Shown here piece by piece: positions 21,691 to 31,855 of a DNA stretch of 64,000 bases; the first letter of the stretch is position 1; every line of letters begins with the position of its first letter. The notes beneath the pieces are model-generated. The model ran no database searches, was not told the origin of the DNA, and worked only from the letters and a program-made list of their open reading frames with translations. The stretch is from Tolypeutes matacus. Lineage: Eukaryota > Chordata > Mammalia > Cingulata > Chlamyphoridae. Both the position numbers and the translations under genes were made by a program. The stretch spans positions 16,690,057-16,754,056 of the forward strand of contig JAKSZT010054396.1 in assembly GCA_026826555.1 (NCBI GenBank), written 5' to 3'.

Positions 21691-22680
21691 TACTCAGTAT
21701 CTCCACCAGGGTGTCCAATAGACAGTATTTGAAACCAGACTCCTGATTGCAATTCCCTGTCTCTCAAAATTGTTCTTTCTCTGGCCTTCCTCTCTCAGTA
21801 AATGCCAACCACATTCTGAATATATTTTAGTCAACCTTGATTCCCCTCATATTCCTACATCACATATTTGATTTATCAGCAATCCTGTCAACTCTATCTT
21901 CAAATTACATATGGAATCTGTATGTAATTTGATACTCACTACCACTTCTCACTACCTCTACAACTATCCTAGGCTGAGCCACCATCCTCTCTCACCTGAA
22001 TTACTGATTATTACTTCTGCTGCTCTTGTCCCTATAATCTTCCACTCAGCAGTCAGAGTGAGCCTTTTAAAACACAAATCAGAATATGTCATGTCTCTGT
22101 TCAAAGCCTTCCATCCTGCCCATTTTCCTCAAAGTAAACCCAGAGGACTTGCAGTGGCATGCAAGGCTCTATGTGATCTGGCCCCCAGCCAGTTCTCTAA
22201 TGTCATCTTCTATCACTCTTGTGCATTCACACTTTGCTTCAGCCACACAACCCTCCTGAACACATCGCAGAGCCTCTGTCCTAGCTTTTCCTGGGGAGTG
22301 TGTGTGGGGTGGAGGGAGTAAGGAATGACACTTGCTTTCACATGGCTTTTTCACCATACTTCTGTTCAAATGTAGCATTTTATCAGGGAGGCCATCCCAG
22401 ACCACCCATATAAAATAGTAATCCCATGTAGTACAGTACTTCCTGTTCTCCTTATGTGCTGCTTATTTTTCCCCATATCGCTTATCTGTCGTATAGTCTA
22501 TTTTTTTGTTAACTATCTCCTTCTTGGGAGACACCTCCCCCCCTCCCAACCTCCAACCCTAAGCTATAATATAAACTCTGTGAAATCAGGGACATAGTTT
22601 TTGTTCACTTCTGTATCCTCAGCACCTAGAACAGTTGTTGGAATCTAGTAGGTACATTTGTTAAATATTTAGAAGGGTGA
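21690..22680 (+). mobile_element. L2-like ancient LINE
   Basis: Diverged L2-type phrases in order: CAGAGTGAGCCTTTTAAAAC, CAGAATATGTCATGTCTCTG, ATGTGATCTGGCCCCCAGCC, then the tail TCAGCACCTAGAACAG and TAGTAGGTACATTTGTTAAA. Confidence 0.7.
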
Positions 22681-22774
22681 TAAAATTCAGGTAGTGGAGT
22701 ACTAAAGCTAATAAAATTACCTCTGAACTGTTTCTGCGTCCTTTTAAATGTCAGTGCATCATTTTTATTTTCAG

Positions 22775-22889
22775 ATTGGGACAGTGCAACTTTAAGTAAT
22801 GAATCACTCTTGGACACTGTGTCTAGATTTGTTCTTGCAGCTCTTCTGAAACACACAAATTTACTTAGTCAAGCATGTGGAGAAAGCCG
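22775..22889 (+). CDS. HERC1: HERC1 exon e7 (w366-w404), followed by a GC donor
   Basis: 115 bp, phase 1 in and phase 2 out. Acceptor TTTTCAG. It encodes DWDSATLSNESLLDTVSRFV and ends CGES plus CG of an Arg codon. The intron starts GCAAGTAAC. Using the downstream GT (22894) instead would bring a TAA stop within six codons after the e8 acceptor, and HERC1 reads CGESRYQPGKS across this junction, so the GC donor is required. The intron is only 88 bp. Confidence 0.92.
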
Positions 22890-22977
22890 GCAAGTAACTT
22901 AAAACTATCCTCAGACAAATATTTGATCTCATGATGTTAGAAATTAGGTAACTTTTAAATTTTGGTTATTTATTTAG
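22890..22977 (+). promoter_or_regulatory. HERC1: 88-bp GC-AG intron
   Basis: Begins GCAAGT and ends TTTATTTAG between e7 and e8. Apart from C at +2, the positions +3 to +6 (AAGT) fit U1 perfectly, as usual for GC donors. It is the shortest intron in the window. Confidence 0.9.
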
Positions 22978-23098
22978 GTATCAACCTGGTAAAAGCTTAT
23001 CAGAAGTGTATCGTTGTGTATACAAAGTTCGAAGTCGTTTACTTGCTTGCAAGAATCTTGAACTTATTCAAACCAGATCATCATCAAGAGACAGATGG
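22978..23098 (+). CDS. HERC1: HERC1 exon e8 (w404-w444)
   Basis: 121 bp, phase 2 in, phase 0 out. Acceptor TTTATTTAG closes the 88-bp GC-AG intron; the first G completes the Arg codon. It encodes RYQPGKSLSEVYRCVYKVRS and ends SSSRDRW before donor GTAAGG. The arginine/lysine-rich helix (VRSRLLACKNLELIQTRSS) precedes the acidic region encoded by e9. Confidence 0.95.
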
Positions 23099-24854
23099 GT
23101 AAGGGTTGGAAATGAATTAATTTTTATGTCTTTCTGCATCCTTTGAGAGATGACTCCATATTGGTTGATTTGAGGAAAAAAATGTGCCTTGAATATTGCA
23201 GGTGTTCAATAAATGTTTAGAAGTTCTTTTGTTAGTGAAAAAACAAGCAGATTGAAAGATTTGGGGTTTATTTAACCTCACATTTATCAAATGTGATGGC
23301 TACTAAGAAAGCTTATATATTCTTGGGCTGCATAACTAATATAATGAATTGTCCAAATCATAGGAAATATTACTCCTCTTTTTTATGGCGATCAGACCAC
23401 ATTTGAATTAATCTGTTTAACTTGGAGTAACCTTAATTTATGAGGGACATTCACAAACTGTAGTTGGATGATAGTTCAGATTGGTGAGAATTCCAAAAAT
23501 CATCTTCTATAAGAACTGGAAAGTATCAAAACAAAGAGGGGTCACGTGATAGCTACCTTAAAAATATTTAAAGAGATTTCATATAGGAGAGGAAATAAGC
23601 GTATTCTTTGTTGTTCCGGAGGAATGAAGGGTAACAATTGAATGGGAATCATTGTTAGCTGAATTTAAGAAGAAAACCTTTTAATAATTTAAGCTGTCCA
23701 CCATTGGAGGTGAAGATTAAAACCATTTCTTAAGGATGGTGCAGAAGTAATTCTTGCAAAAAAAAATGAGGTAACTTCTGAAGTACTTAGTAATCCTGAT
23801 AACATGATCTTTTAATTATAAATACTAGCCTGGATAATACATCACCTTCAGAAAAGCTTTCTTTGAAACTTCACATATTAGATACTTTGCACTCTATTAT
23901 TCAGTTCTTAGATTTAAAAAACCTAACTTTGTCTTCTTATTTTTACTTGCAGTAGACTTCTGGTATGTACCAGTTTAATATCTGTGTGTCTAACAATTTG
24001 TTAGTGACCTTGAAAGTCCATGAAATATATTACTTTGCCATTTTGTTGAGACTCAGATTTGAAACTCATTTATTATAGGGATAAATGACTATATACTGTG
24101 TGAGTCTGACAGCTTAATGTACCTATCTTTGTGGAATTTTTAAGTTGTTTACTGGTCAGGGATCACAACTTTTATTATGGATTTGGGAGGTCATTTGAAA
24201 TTTTTATTTGTACTTTATTCTGAAATTTGTGGGGGAGGCATTATATACTGTTAGGGTATTTGTGACTCTCTTAATACCTGTTATAAGGACTCTATCTTTT
24301 CGATGACTGCTAAGTAGCATAACCACCATGGAAAATAAAATTAACATTAGCCTAATCAGATTTCTAATGCTTGGTTTCTTCAGGGGCAAATAAATTAAAT
24401 AGAAAAAAAACCACAAAAACAAATTTAAACTTACTCTAAAGTTAGAATTATTAAACATTCATACAGAGTAATAATAACATATACAACTTGAGGGAGACTG
24501 AATGGAATCAAAATTGTGTTCTTTAATTACCTTTTATGCTTGGTCTCATGCTCAGTATAACTCATTTTAAGTTGCAGATCTGTAGGGGTTTACAGCTGAA
24601 CAGCAATATAAATAACATTAATTTATAGCATGACATTCTAATCAAAAGAGCATGTGTTTATATGTCTACATATAGTGTTTATATGTGTATACATTCTTTC
24701 TATTCTTTCAGATTTAGCTAATTATATCTTTTGGGTTTTTTAGTAGAATTCATGTGTTATTGATATGAGCCGTATTTTCCATGGTAAAAACCTTTAGGTT
24801 TTTAATGAAGTTTTTCAAGGTTTTTGGAAAATATATTTAGTGTATTTCTTTAAG
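23099..24854. other. Intron 8, nothing recognised
   Basis: 1756 bp of AT-rich sequence without SINE, L1 or exon that I recognise. Confidence 0.55.
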
Positions 24855-25026
24855 ACTTCAGAAAACCAAGACTCTGCAGATGTTGATCCTCAGGAGCATT
24901 CATTTACCCGGACTATTGATGAAGAAGCTGAAATGGAAGAACAGGCTGAGAGAGACCGGGAAGAGGGGCATCCAGAGCCAGAGGATGAGGAGGAGGAGCG
25001 GGAGCATGAAGTGATGACAGCTGGCA
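24855..25026 (+). CDS. HERC1: HERC1 exon e9 (w445-w502), acidic tract
   Basis: 172 bp, phase 0 in, phase 1 out. Acceptor TTTCTTTAAG, donor GTGAGT. It encodes TSENQDSADVDPQEHS, then a dense acidic low-complexity stretch (DEEAEMEEQAERDREE, EPEDEEEEREHE) and MTAG. The tract is probably disordered and charged, a flexible linker between solenoid blocks; that role is inference. The first codon is ACT (Thr). Confidence 0.94.
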
Positions 25027-26204
25027 GTGAGTACTCCCTTATTACCATACAGATACATGCCATGGCATTCTTTGTGTTAGGGGAACTGACCTTGGAGAGA
25101 AAGGCAAATGTTTCTCCACAGATTTTCTAAAAAGACCTGATATTCTGCTGATCTGAATTTACATTAGCTAGCTGATAGATTTTTAAAATATATATAAACA
25201 TATAAAGTACTCATAAAAGATTTTAAATGAAAGCTGAGAATCAGTTTAATCATGTTTTGAATGAATGTGAATTTGTTTCTTATCATCTTCAGTTTAATAT
25301 TCGCAATTTGGTAGTCTTGTCAAAGCCTGAATATTTCAGGGAGCTTTTTTAACTGTGCTAGGTCCACTCTGAAGCTATTGGATTGCATGTGCAGGGCTGA
25401 AGAGCAAGCATGTCAGTACCCGTGCCACTGAGTCTCATGAATGAAATGATACCTATGAGCTGCTGAATACAGGTTATTCAGAGTATTCCCTCTTTGAGAA
25501 CCAGGCTGTCCATCTGCCTGGCAGATGTCTTTGTGATGAGGAAGAAAACCCTTTTTTTGCCTAATATTAGAAGAACCCAATTATTCTCCATATGTAGACC
25601 TTTAAAAGTATAAATTTCACCCACTGACTATACTGCTATTTTTAATAGGGAACAAGAGTATGCATGAGAAAACTGCTGGCTGGGTGAATAAAACTTTTTC
25701 ATACTTTTATATTCCAAGGCTACAGATAGTTTTTAAAGGTAATTATTTAGATGTTTAAAGAGAAGTGTCAGAGCTTTTCAAAAACATTTCCTAGTATCTT
25801 TTGAGTGATTTACCTATTCCAAGTTAAAGTGTATATTCAACTTGTAGCCTAAAACATTATCATCAGCTATGCCTTTGGTGTTGGAATTGTCTGTATCAGT
25901 CCATTTGACATTCACCATCTTATTGACTTATTTGTGGTCTGCATACTTCTAAAAATGATTTTTAGCTGGCTCAGAACAAAAACCAAAAAAAGAATTAAAA
26001 CAAGAGGGAAAAAGTTAAGATTGGAGATGGGAAGGGAGATTAATTATATTTTAAAAACTTAGGCTGGGGGAACTTATGCAATTGAATTTAAAACTCAGTT
26101 TAGACATTCCTGGAAGCAAAGGCCAAAGGGGAAAGCACAGTAGCAAAATAGAATCCTCAATTACAATAAAAGGAAACATCATGAAGGGACTAATAATTTT
26201 TAAA
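25027..26204. other. Intron 9 proximal part, nothing recognised
   Basis: Contains a moderately GC-balanced block at 25340-25560 that is not obviously repetitive and could be a conserved non-coding segment; comparison with other mammals would decide. Confidence 0.5.
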
Positions 26205-26420
26205 GTAGCTGCCATTTTTGAGCACCTCTTATGTGCTGGGTAATGAGTCAAGTGCTTCATATAGATTAATTCATTTAATCATCACAAAAGCTTTATGAGA
26301 TGAGTTCTAGTATTATTCCATTCTAAAGACAGGCAAACTGAGGTGTAAGAAAGCAAAATTATGTGCCTAGGTGGCACAGTTATATTAGTGGCAGCTGAAA
26401 TTAGATCCCATAGATACCAG
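26205..26420 (-). mobile_element. MIR SINE
   Basis: Reverse MIR pattern: CTTATGTGCTGGGTAATGAG, AATTCATTTAATCATCACAA, AGGCAAACTGAGGTGTAAGA, GGTGGCACAG. Confidence 0.8.
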
Positions 26421-27007
26421 GTCTGTTCCAAACTCCAGTAGCCATGCACTTAAATACTTCAAGTGATTTCTACTTCTGGACTCTGAGAGAGTATGCTGCT
26501 TTGATTTTTATAAAAATAAAGGACTTCCAACAGCATAATGAAAGTATCATTGTAATAATTTTATAAAGTACACAGAACCATTTTTTAAAGTTTATATTTC
26601 CATATTAGCAGATGAATCTAGTATTTTACAAGCATTTCTGCCTGGCTTCCCCATCAAGCACACCATTTTTACTCCAAATTTGAGCAGAAAATTATTTTCC
26701 TATTGTGAAGTGTCACAGCCTCAAAACCATGTTACCTCCACTGACTTTTTACACTTATGAATCAGGGAAGGGCTGGCATCAACTGGACATTTCTGGTGAT
26801 GTCATCTGGCTCTGGAGGCAATCTTGGCCATATATTATAACCAGATTCTGTTTAAGCAAAGACCTTTGGTGGTTGTACTCATTTAATGTGTTGAAGATTC
26901 AGCAAAGTATAGGCACTTCGGTGTTAGAAATTATGTGGATTTTGGAAGGGGACAGTAGGCTTCTCACTATAACTAATGTAACTTATATTTTGCCTGTTGA
27001 AAGTTAT
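26421..27007. other. Intron 9, nothing recognised
   Basis: A 121-codon open frame (26705-27070) has no splice context and runs into a DNA transposon, so it is not taken as coding. Confidence 0.5.
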
Positions 27008-27205
27008 TTTTATCTACTGCAGTGCTTCTCAAACTTTAGCAGACTTCAAAATCATCTGGAAGCTTATTAAAACAGAGATTGCTGGGCCCTACTCATAGAG
27101 CTTCTGATTCAGTAGGTTTGGGTGGGCCTGAAAATTTATATTTCTAATGAGTTCCCAGACTCTGCTGATACTGCTGGTGTATGTCCACACTTGGAAAACC
27201 CCTGA
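27008..27205 (+). mobile_element. MER5A-like hAT DNA transposon
   Basis: GCAGTGCTTCTCAAACTTTA, AAAATCATCTGGAAGCTTAT, GAGATTGCTGGGCCCTACTC and GAGTTCCCAGACTCTGCTGA follow the MER5A consensus order over about 190 bp. Nonautonomous. Confidence 0.85.
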
Positions 27206-27474
27206 TTTTATTCATTATTAAGATAGAAATAGACCCAGCCAAATAAAGGCATAAGAGTGTTTTCTATTGTAATTTTTATATGAAAAATTTAAGGTTATAT
27301 GTGCATTTTAATATAATTTTAACTAAGTTACTATGCTGTATTTACTGTCTAAAAAATAATTTTTCCTTCTTTCAGTAAGTTTTTAGTCCAAACTTTTTGA
27401 CTTTTTTAATTGTTATTTTCTTTGCTCTTCTCTCCCCATGTGTTAAGACCTTGCTTTTGTGTTGCATGTTACAG
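27206..27474. other. Intron 9 distal part, nothing recognised
   Basis: AT-rich sequence leading to e10; acceptor pyrimidine region CTTTGCTCTTCTCTCC and CTTTTGTG. Confidence 0.55.
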
Positions 27475-27787
27475 AAATCTTTCAGTGTTTCCTCTCAGCC
27501 CGTGAAGTAGCTCGTAGCCGAGATCGAGATAGAATGAACAGTGGGGCAGGGCCTGGGGCTCGAGCTGATGAGCCACCTCCTCAGTCTCAGCAAGAGCGAA
27601 GGGTCAGCACAGACCTTCCAGAAGGTCAGGATGTGTATACTGCTGCCTGCAACTCCGTGATCCATCGGTGTGCCTTATTAATATTAGGAGTAAGTCCTGT
27701 GATTGATGAGCTTCAGAAGCGAAGAGAAGAAGGACAGTTGCAGCAACCTTCAACAAGTACTTCTGAAGGGAGTGGACTTATGACCAG
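27475..27787 (+). CDS. HERC1: HERC1 exon e10 (w502-w606)
   Basis: 313 bp, phase 1 in, phase 2 out. Acceptor GTTACAG, donor GTGGGA. It encodes KIFQCFLSAREVARSRDRDR, a Gly/Ala/Pro/Gln-rich stretch, STDLPEGQDVYTAACNSVIH, a helix with ILGVSPVIDELQKRREEGQL, and a Ser/Thr-rich end (STSTSEGSGLMT). The middle is ordered-looking helix flanked by low-complexity sequence likely to be phosphorylated or disordered (inference). Confidence 0.95.
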
Positions 27788-28249
27788 GTGGGAGTGATTA
27801 GAAACTTAAAAGATTACCATCCTCTCTTTATTACTTTATGCATTGAAATGATTTATTTTCATAGTTATGTTGTTCCTCAGAAATTAGCACAGGCATGAAG
27901 GAGAAAGTACAAATTGACTAGGCTGAATTTAAAGTAATGTAACAGGGATTCTGATCCAGCCTGGAATATACATTTCTGATTAAATGAGAAGGCACAATTT
28001 TTCATACATTTAAACAACAACAGTTGAGAAACATATGAAGTTATTGCATCTCTGTAATATAGTGGTATGCAAGATATTTTGATGTAATTGAGAAGGGCTT
28101 TGTGCTTAAACCAGAGTCAGAATTTCTCATCATAGATGTAATTACTCCTCATTGTGTTTGTCTATTATCTCTATGCTGCTAGTTCCATTCAATTTTATTT
28201 TCACTAACAGTCCCAAATCGAAACACTTTTCTTTGTGCATGTGAGACAG
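27788..28249. other. Intron 10, nothing recognised
   Basis: 462 bp between e10 and e11 with no repeat recognised. Confidence 0.6.
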
Positions 28250-28370
28250 GAGTGAAAGTCTTACTGCAGAGAACCGGCTAGTCCATGCAAGTCCAAATTA
28301 TAGACTGATCAAATCGAGGAGTGAATCTGATTTGTCTCAGCCTGAATCAGATGAAGAGGGTTACGCACTG
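28250..28370 (+). CDS. HERC1: HERC1 exon e11 (w606-w646)
   Basis: 121 bp, phase 2 in, phase 0 out. Acceptor GAGACAG, donor GTAGGT. It encodes RSESLTAENRLVHASPNYRL, then SRSESDLSQPESDEEGYAL. The repeated R-S-E-S motifs and the S-D-E-E run look like kinase target sites (basophilic and CK2 types) in a disordered linker; this is inferred from composition only. Confidence 0.95.
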
Positions 28371-28684
28371 GTAGGTATACCTAGATTCAGTAAAGAAGGA
28401 TTTTTGTTGTCAAAATATAGAGATATAAGGGTTTGGTTAGAGTAAGTAATATACTTTTTTTTAGACATACAAAAGCTTTTCTTGAAAGAACTTTAAGAGA
28501 AATGAGATAATTATATTGCATATATATTTTATCCCCTATATGTTAATAACTCTGAATGTCAGGTTACCCCAGTCTTAACCTATCCAAAGATGAGCTCATC
28601 TTTTTCCCAAAGCTGCTTCTCTCTTCTTTCTATCTTACCTCCTGGTGCCTGCATCTCCCCCACCTCCATAGTCCAATTAGTCAT

Positions 28685-29220
28685 TGTATTAGTCAGCCAA
28701 AGGGGTGCTAATGTGAAATACCAGAAATGGGTTGGTCTTTATAAAGGGTATTTATTTGGGGTAGAAATCCACAGTTATCAGGCCATAAAGCATAAGTTTC
28801 TTCTCTCACCAAAGTCCATTGCCACGTGTTGGTGCAAGACAGCTGCTGACATTTGCCAGGGTTCAGACTTCTTGGGTTCTTCTCTTCCCGGGGCTGCATT
28901 TCTCTCTGGGCTTAACGCCTCTGTTTCCTCCACAAGGTCAGCTGTAGACTTTCAGATGAACAGCTCACTTCTCTTCTCCTGGGGCCTTCTCTCCAACATC
29001 AAAACTCCAACTTCAGAACTGCTACAACTCTGTTCTTTGTGATGCCTTTTATATTTTCTTCCCCCACCCAGCAAAGGGTGGGGCCCAACGCCCTACTGAT
29101 GTGGCCCAGTCAACGCCCTAATCATAACTTAATCATGCCCAGATTAACAGATCAGTTTACAAGCATGATCCAGTTATATTTTTGGAATTCATAATTACAT
29201 CAAATTGCCCAATAGCTACA
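28685..29220 (-). mobile_element. Solo LTR, MaLR-like, copy 3
   Basis: 536 bp, same family and orientation as 18157-18739. Perfect 5-bp TSD GTCAT at 28680-28684 and 29221-29225. Plus-strand text TGTATTAGTCAGCCAAAGGG to CAATAGCTACA. About 50 bp shorter than copies 1 and 2 because of a deletion in the middle part (around 28910-29010). Confidence 0.92.
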
Positions 29221-29288
29221 GTCATCAAGTCTTGAAAATTTTGCTGTGAATATGTTTTCTGATATGTCCTTTCCTCTCCATCTCTTCT

Positions 29289-29472
29289 TTTTTTTTTTTT
29301 TTTTAAGATTTTATTTATTTATTCATTTATCCCCCCCTTGCTGCTTGTGCTCTCTGGATCAGCTAACCACACCGTGCGGGCGGGCTTGCCTTCACCAGGA
29401 GGCCCCGGGAACTGAACCCGGGGCCTCCCATATGGTAAACGGGAGCCCTACTGATTGAGCCATAGCCGCTTC
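29289..29472 (-). mobile_element. DAS-SINE, extended form
   Basis: T-run, TTATCCCCCCCTTGCTGC, GCGGGCGGGCTTGCC and head complement CATAGCCGCTTCC. Perfect 16-bp TSD CCTCTCCATCTCTTCT at 29273 and 29473. Confidence 0.95.
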
Positions 29473-29974
29473 CCTCTCCATCTCTTCTGACACTGATCTA
29501 TTGCAGACTTTCTTTCTCTTTTGCCTAGACTAGTACAGAAGTCTCCAAACTAAGGTTGCTTCATGTCCTGCCTTGTACTCATCTTCCACATTTCACTAGA
29601 ATAATATTTCTAAAACACAAATCTGTTTTATAACTCCTCTGCTTAAAATCTTTCAGTAGCTTTCAGTTACCTACCAAAAAAGCCTCAGAACCTGGACTGT
29701 AGTCATTTAGAGTAAAAATCAAACAATTGAGGTGCTAATTTTTATAAGAAGTAAGATGCAAACTATACTATAGTGTGACAGGTAAGATAAATTATAAAGT
29801 GAAAATTGTCTAAAAGTTTGCTTCTATTCAGGGAACTTTGGACTTGGAGTTGATAGCTGGATTTTCATTAGGGTGTTCCCCTGACTTATGTGTGATTCTA
29901 TATGTGCCGTTTGACATCTCTGGATGTCTCATTATATGATATGAGAATAGTAGTGTCTGTTGTGTATGTGTGTT

Positions 29975-30190
29975 AGACTAGGCTTCTGACCCTGATTCTG
30001 CTGCTGAAAGCTGTGAAGGCTGTGAAACCTTGGTCATGTCACACAACTGCTCAAACAGAAATTCTGGTTTTTTTGGGTGAATGATTTATGAGTTCCATTT
30101 TTAGCTCTGAAATTCCTCTTGTGTGAATTGAAATAATGGATATGAAAATATTTTTCAAAGTATAAAGTGCTACATAAACAAAAAGCTATT
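29975..30190 (+). mobile_element. Possible MIR SINE
   Basis: Diverged: TAGGCTTCTGACCCTGATTC, TTGGTCATGTCACACAACTG, AAATATTTTTCAAAGTATAA, AGTGCTACATAAACA. Order fits MIR but the match is weak. Confidence 0.4.
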
Positions 30191-30289
30191 GTTTAAAAGA
30201 AACTTCCAGGCATAAAATGATTCCTTATCTAAGGGAAGCTGAACAATCTTTGAGCAAGTTTCTTTGTATTATGTTGTTTTTGTTTGTTT

Positions 30290-30915
30290 TTCTTCCTTTT
30301 ATCCTTCATTTCTATTAGTATCTCTGTGCTCCCAATCCACTCTCCCAGTCTTGTAGTCTACTGAGATTCCTTTCTGTCCATTTATTTTTCTAGTCTAGAC
30401 AGTCTCATTATTTAGTCTCTTAAACCTTTGATAATTTTAAAACATAAATCATGTCATGTCTCTGCGCAGAATCCTCTAATGACTGCACTTTTTCTCAGGG
30501 TGGAAGCCTAAGTCCTTATAGGGACATACAGGTCCTTCAAGTCCATACATGATCTGACCCTACTACTTCTCTGATTTTCTCCTTTACAACTTTCCTTGAT
30601 GATTCTTCTTCCACCACACTGGCCTTTTGGCTGTTCCATATACATACCAGGCAAGTTCATGTTAGGGCTCTTGGGGTTGTTTTTTCTATCTGGGATACTC
30701 TTGTCAGCATAGCTAATTCCCTCCCTTTCTTGAAATCTTCATTCTCATGTTACTTTTTCAATGAGACCTAAAGTTTCTGTTAGCTTAACTGCACTAGAAT
30801 ATAAGCTCTTCAAGGGCTGGAATTTTTGCTATTTTAATCACTGCTTTTTCACAAGCACCTGGAATAGTACCTGGCACATAGTAGGCAGTCAGTAAATATT
30901 TTATGAATGAATGAC
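30290..30915 (+). mobile_element. L2-like ancient LINE with tail
   Basis: AACATAAATCATGTCATGTC, CATACATGATCTGACCC, then ATATAAGCTCTTCAAGGGC, CTGGCACATAGTAGGCAGTC and TGAATGAATGA at the end. Confidence 0.8.
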
Positions 30916-30931
30916 TGTCTAATCTATTTTT

Positions 30932-30964
30932 TTTTGTTTGTTTGTTTGTTTTTTTTTTTTTCTT
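30932..30964 (-). mobile_element. Poly(A)-only insertion with TSD
   Basis: A T/GTTT-rich 33-bp block lies between two perfect 16-bp copies of TGTCTAATCTATTTTT (30916-30931 and 30965-30980). Read on the minus strand it is an A-tail with (CAAA)n and no body, as from an extremely 5'-truncated retrotransposition. Confidence 0.7.
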
Positions 30965-31009
30965 TGTCTAATCTATTTTTGGTAATAGTTTTGGTTCCCA
31001 TTTCCTCCT

Positions 31010-31600
31010 TTGCACATTTTGGTTTGGGCCTTCATTACAGTCTCACTCCTTAGACACTGCTCTCAACATCAGAGCTCTTAAAAACATATACACACAACAC
31101 AAGCAACAACAAAACACTTGCTGGTCATGTTACTTCCCTACTCAAAATACTCGGTAACCCTGCATTGCCTACCTAGAAATCAAAGCTTCTGGAGAATATT
31201 GCCTGCCTACTTTGGAGCTAGTTTTCTCTGGTAGGAATCTGCATTTTTGGCATAGTAGTCTATCAGCCAGACCCTAAATTCACCTCCTGAGTTTCTGCTC
31301 AAGAATTGTTTGCCTTAAATGCCCTCCCAGGTTTTCTTGCTGAAGTCTTGTCTCTACTTCAAGGACTGGTTAAAAGTGTCACCTCTTTCAGAAAGGTTTT
31401 TCATATTACTTTACTCAGTGTCTATCTCTGTTATTCCCATGGCAGTTAGTGCTTCTCATAAACCACTAACAGCTTGTCTCACATTGGACTTATATATTAT
31501 TAGTATATCTGCCCTATAGACCTCCTAGAAGGTCTAGTCTTTGTTTTTGTTTTAAATGTCCCTGATATCACATACATAGTGTTTTGCATATTGTAATTGA
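31010..31600 (+). mobile_element. L2-like ancient LINE
   Basis: GTCATGTTACTTCCCTACTC, ATAGTAGTCTATCAGCCAGA, CCCTCCCAGGTTTTCTTGC and GTCACCTCTTTCAGAAAGGT. Diverged. Confidence 0.55.
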
Positions 31601-31689
31601 GAATTACAATTTATTTGAACTGAAATGAAAAGATGAGGATGGATATAGTTAAAGTGACATACTTTTTGGAAACGGGCAATGAAATCTGA

Positions 31690-31855
31690 CTTAGAAGCAG
31701 AATAAGCTTTAGATTCACTATGGATTTTGACCTGGGGAAAGCCCCAGTTTATTTTTGAAATGGGAATAGCACTACCTATTATACTTATCTCAACTGGGTT
31801 GTTGTGAAGAACAAGCTTAGTAAGACTTAAAACATTTTGAAAATTATAAATGGAG
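31690..31855 (+). mobile_element. MIR SINE
   Basis: GACCTGGGGAAAGCCCCAGT, TGAAATGGGAATAGCACTAC, TTGTTGTGAAGAACAAGC; the usual MIR order. Confidence 0.6.

Larger units (their letters stand above)
28560..29700 (+). mobile_element. L2-like element split by an LTR and a SINE
   Basis: L2-type text is found at 28560-28680, 29226-29272 and 29489-29700 (for instance AAAACACAAATCTGTTTTAT, CCTCTGCTTAAAATCTTTCA). The LTR 28685-29220 and the DAS-SINE 29289-29472 inserted into it later. Confidence 0.6.

Noticed and set aside
21911..22321. A 136-codon open frame
   Set aside because: It coincides with the C/T-rich part of an L2-like element, which often leaves long open frames by composition.
26705..27070. 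A possible 121-codon small gene in intron 9
   Set aside because: No homology recognised, it ends inside a MER5A-like transposon, and no promoter or splice context is visible.
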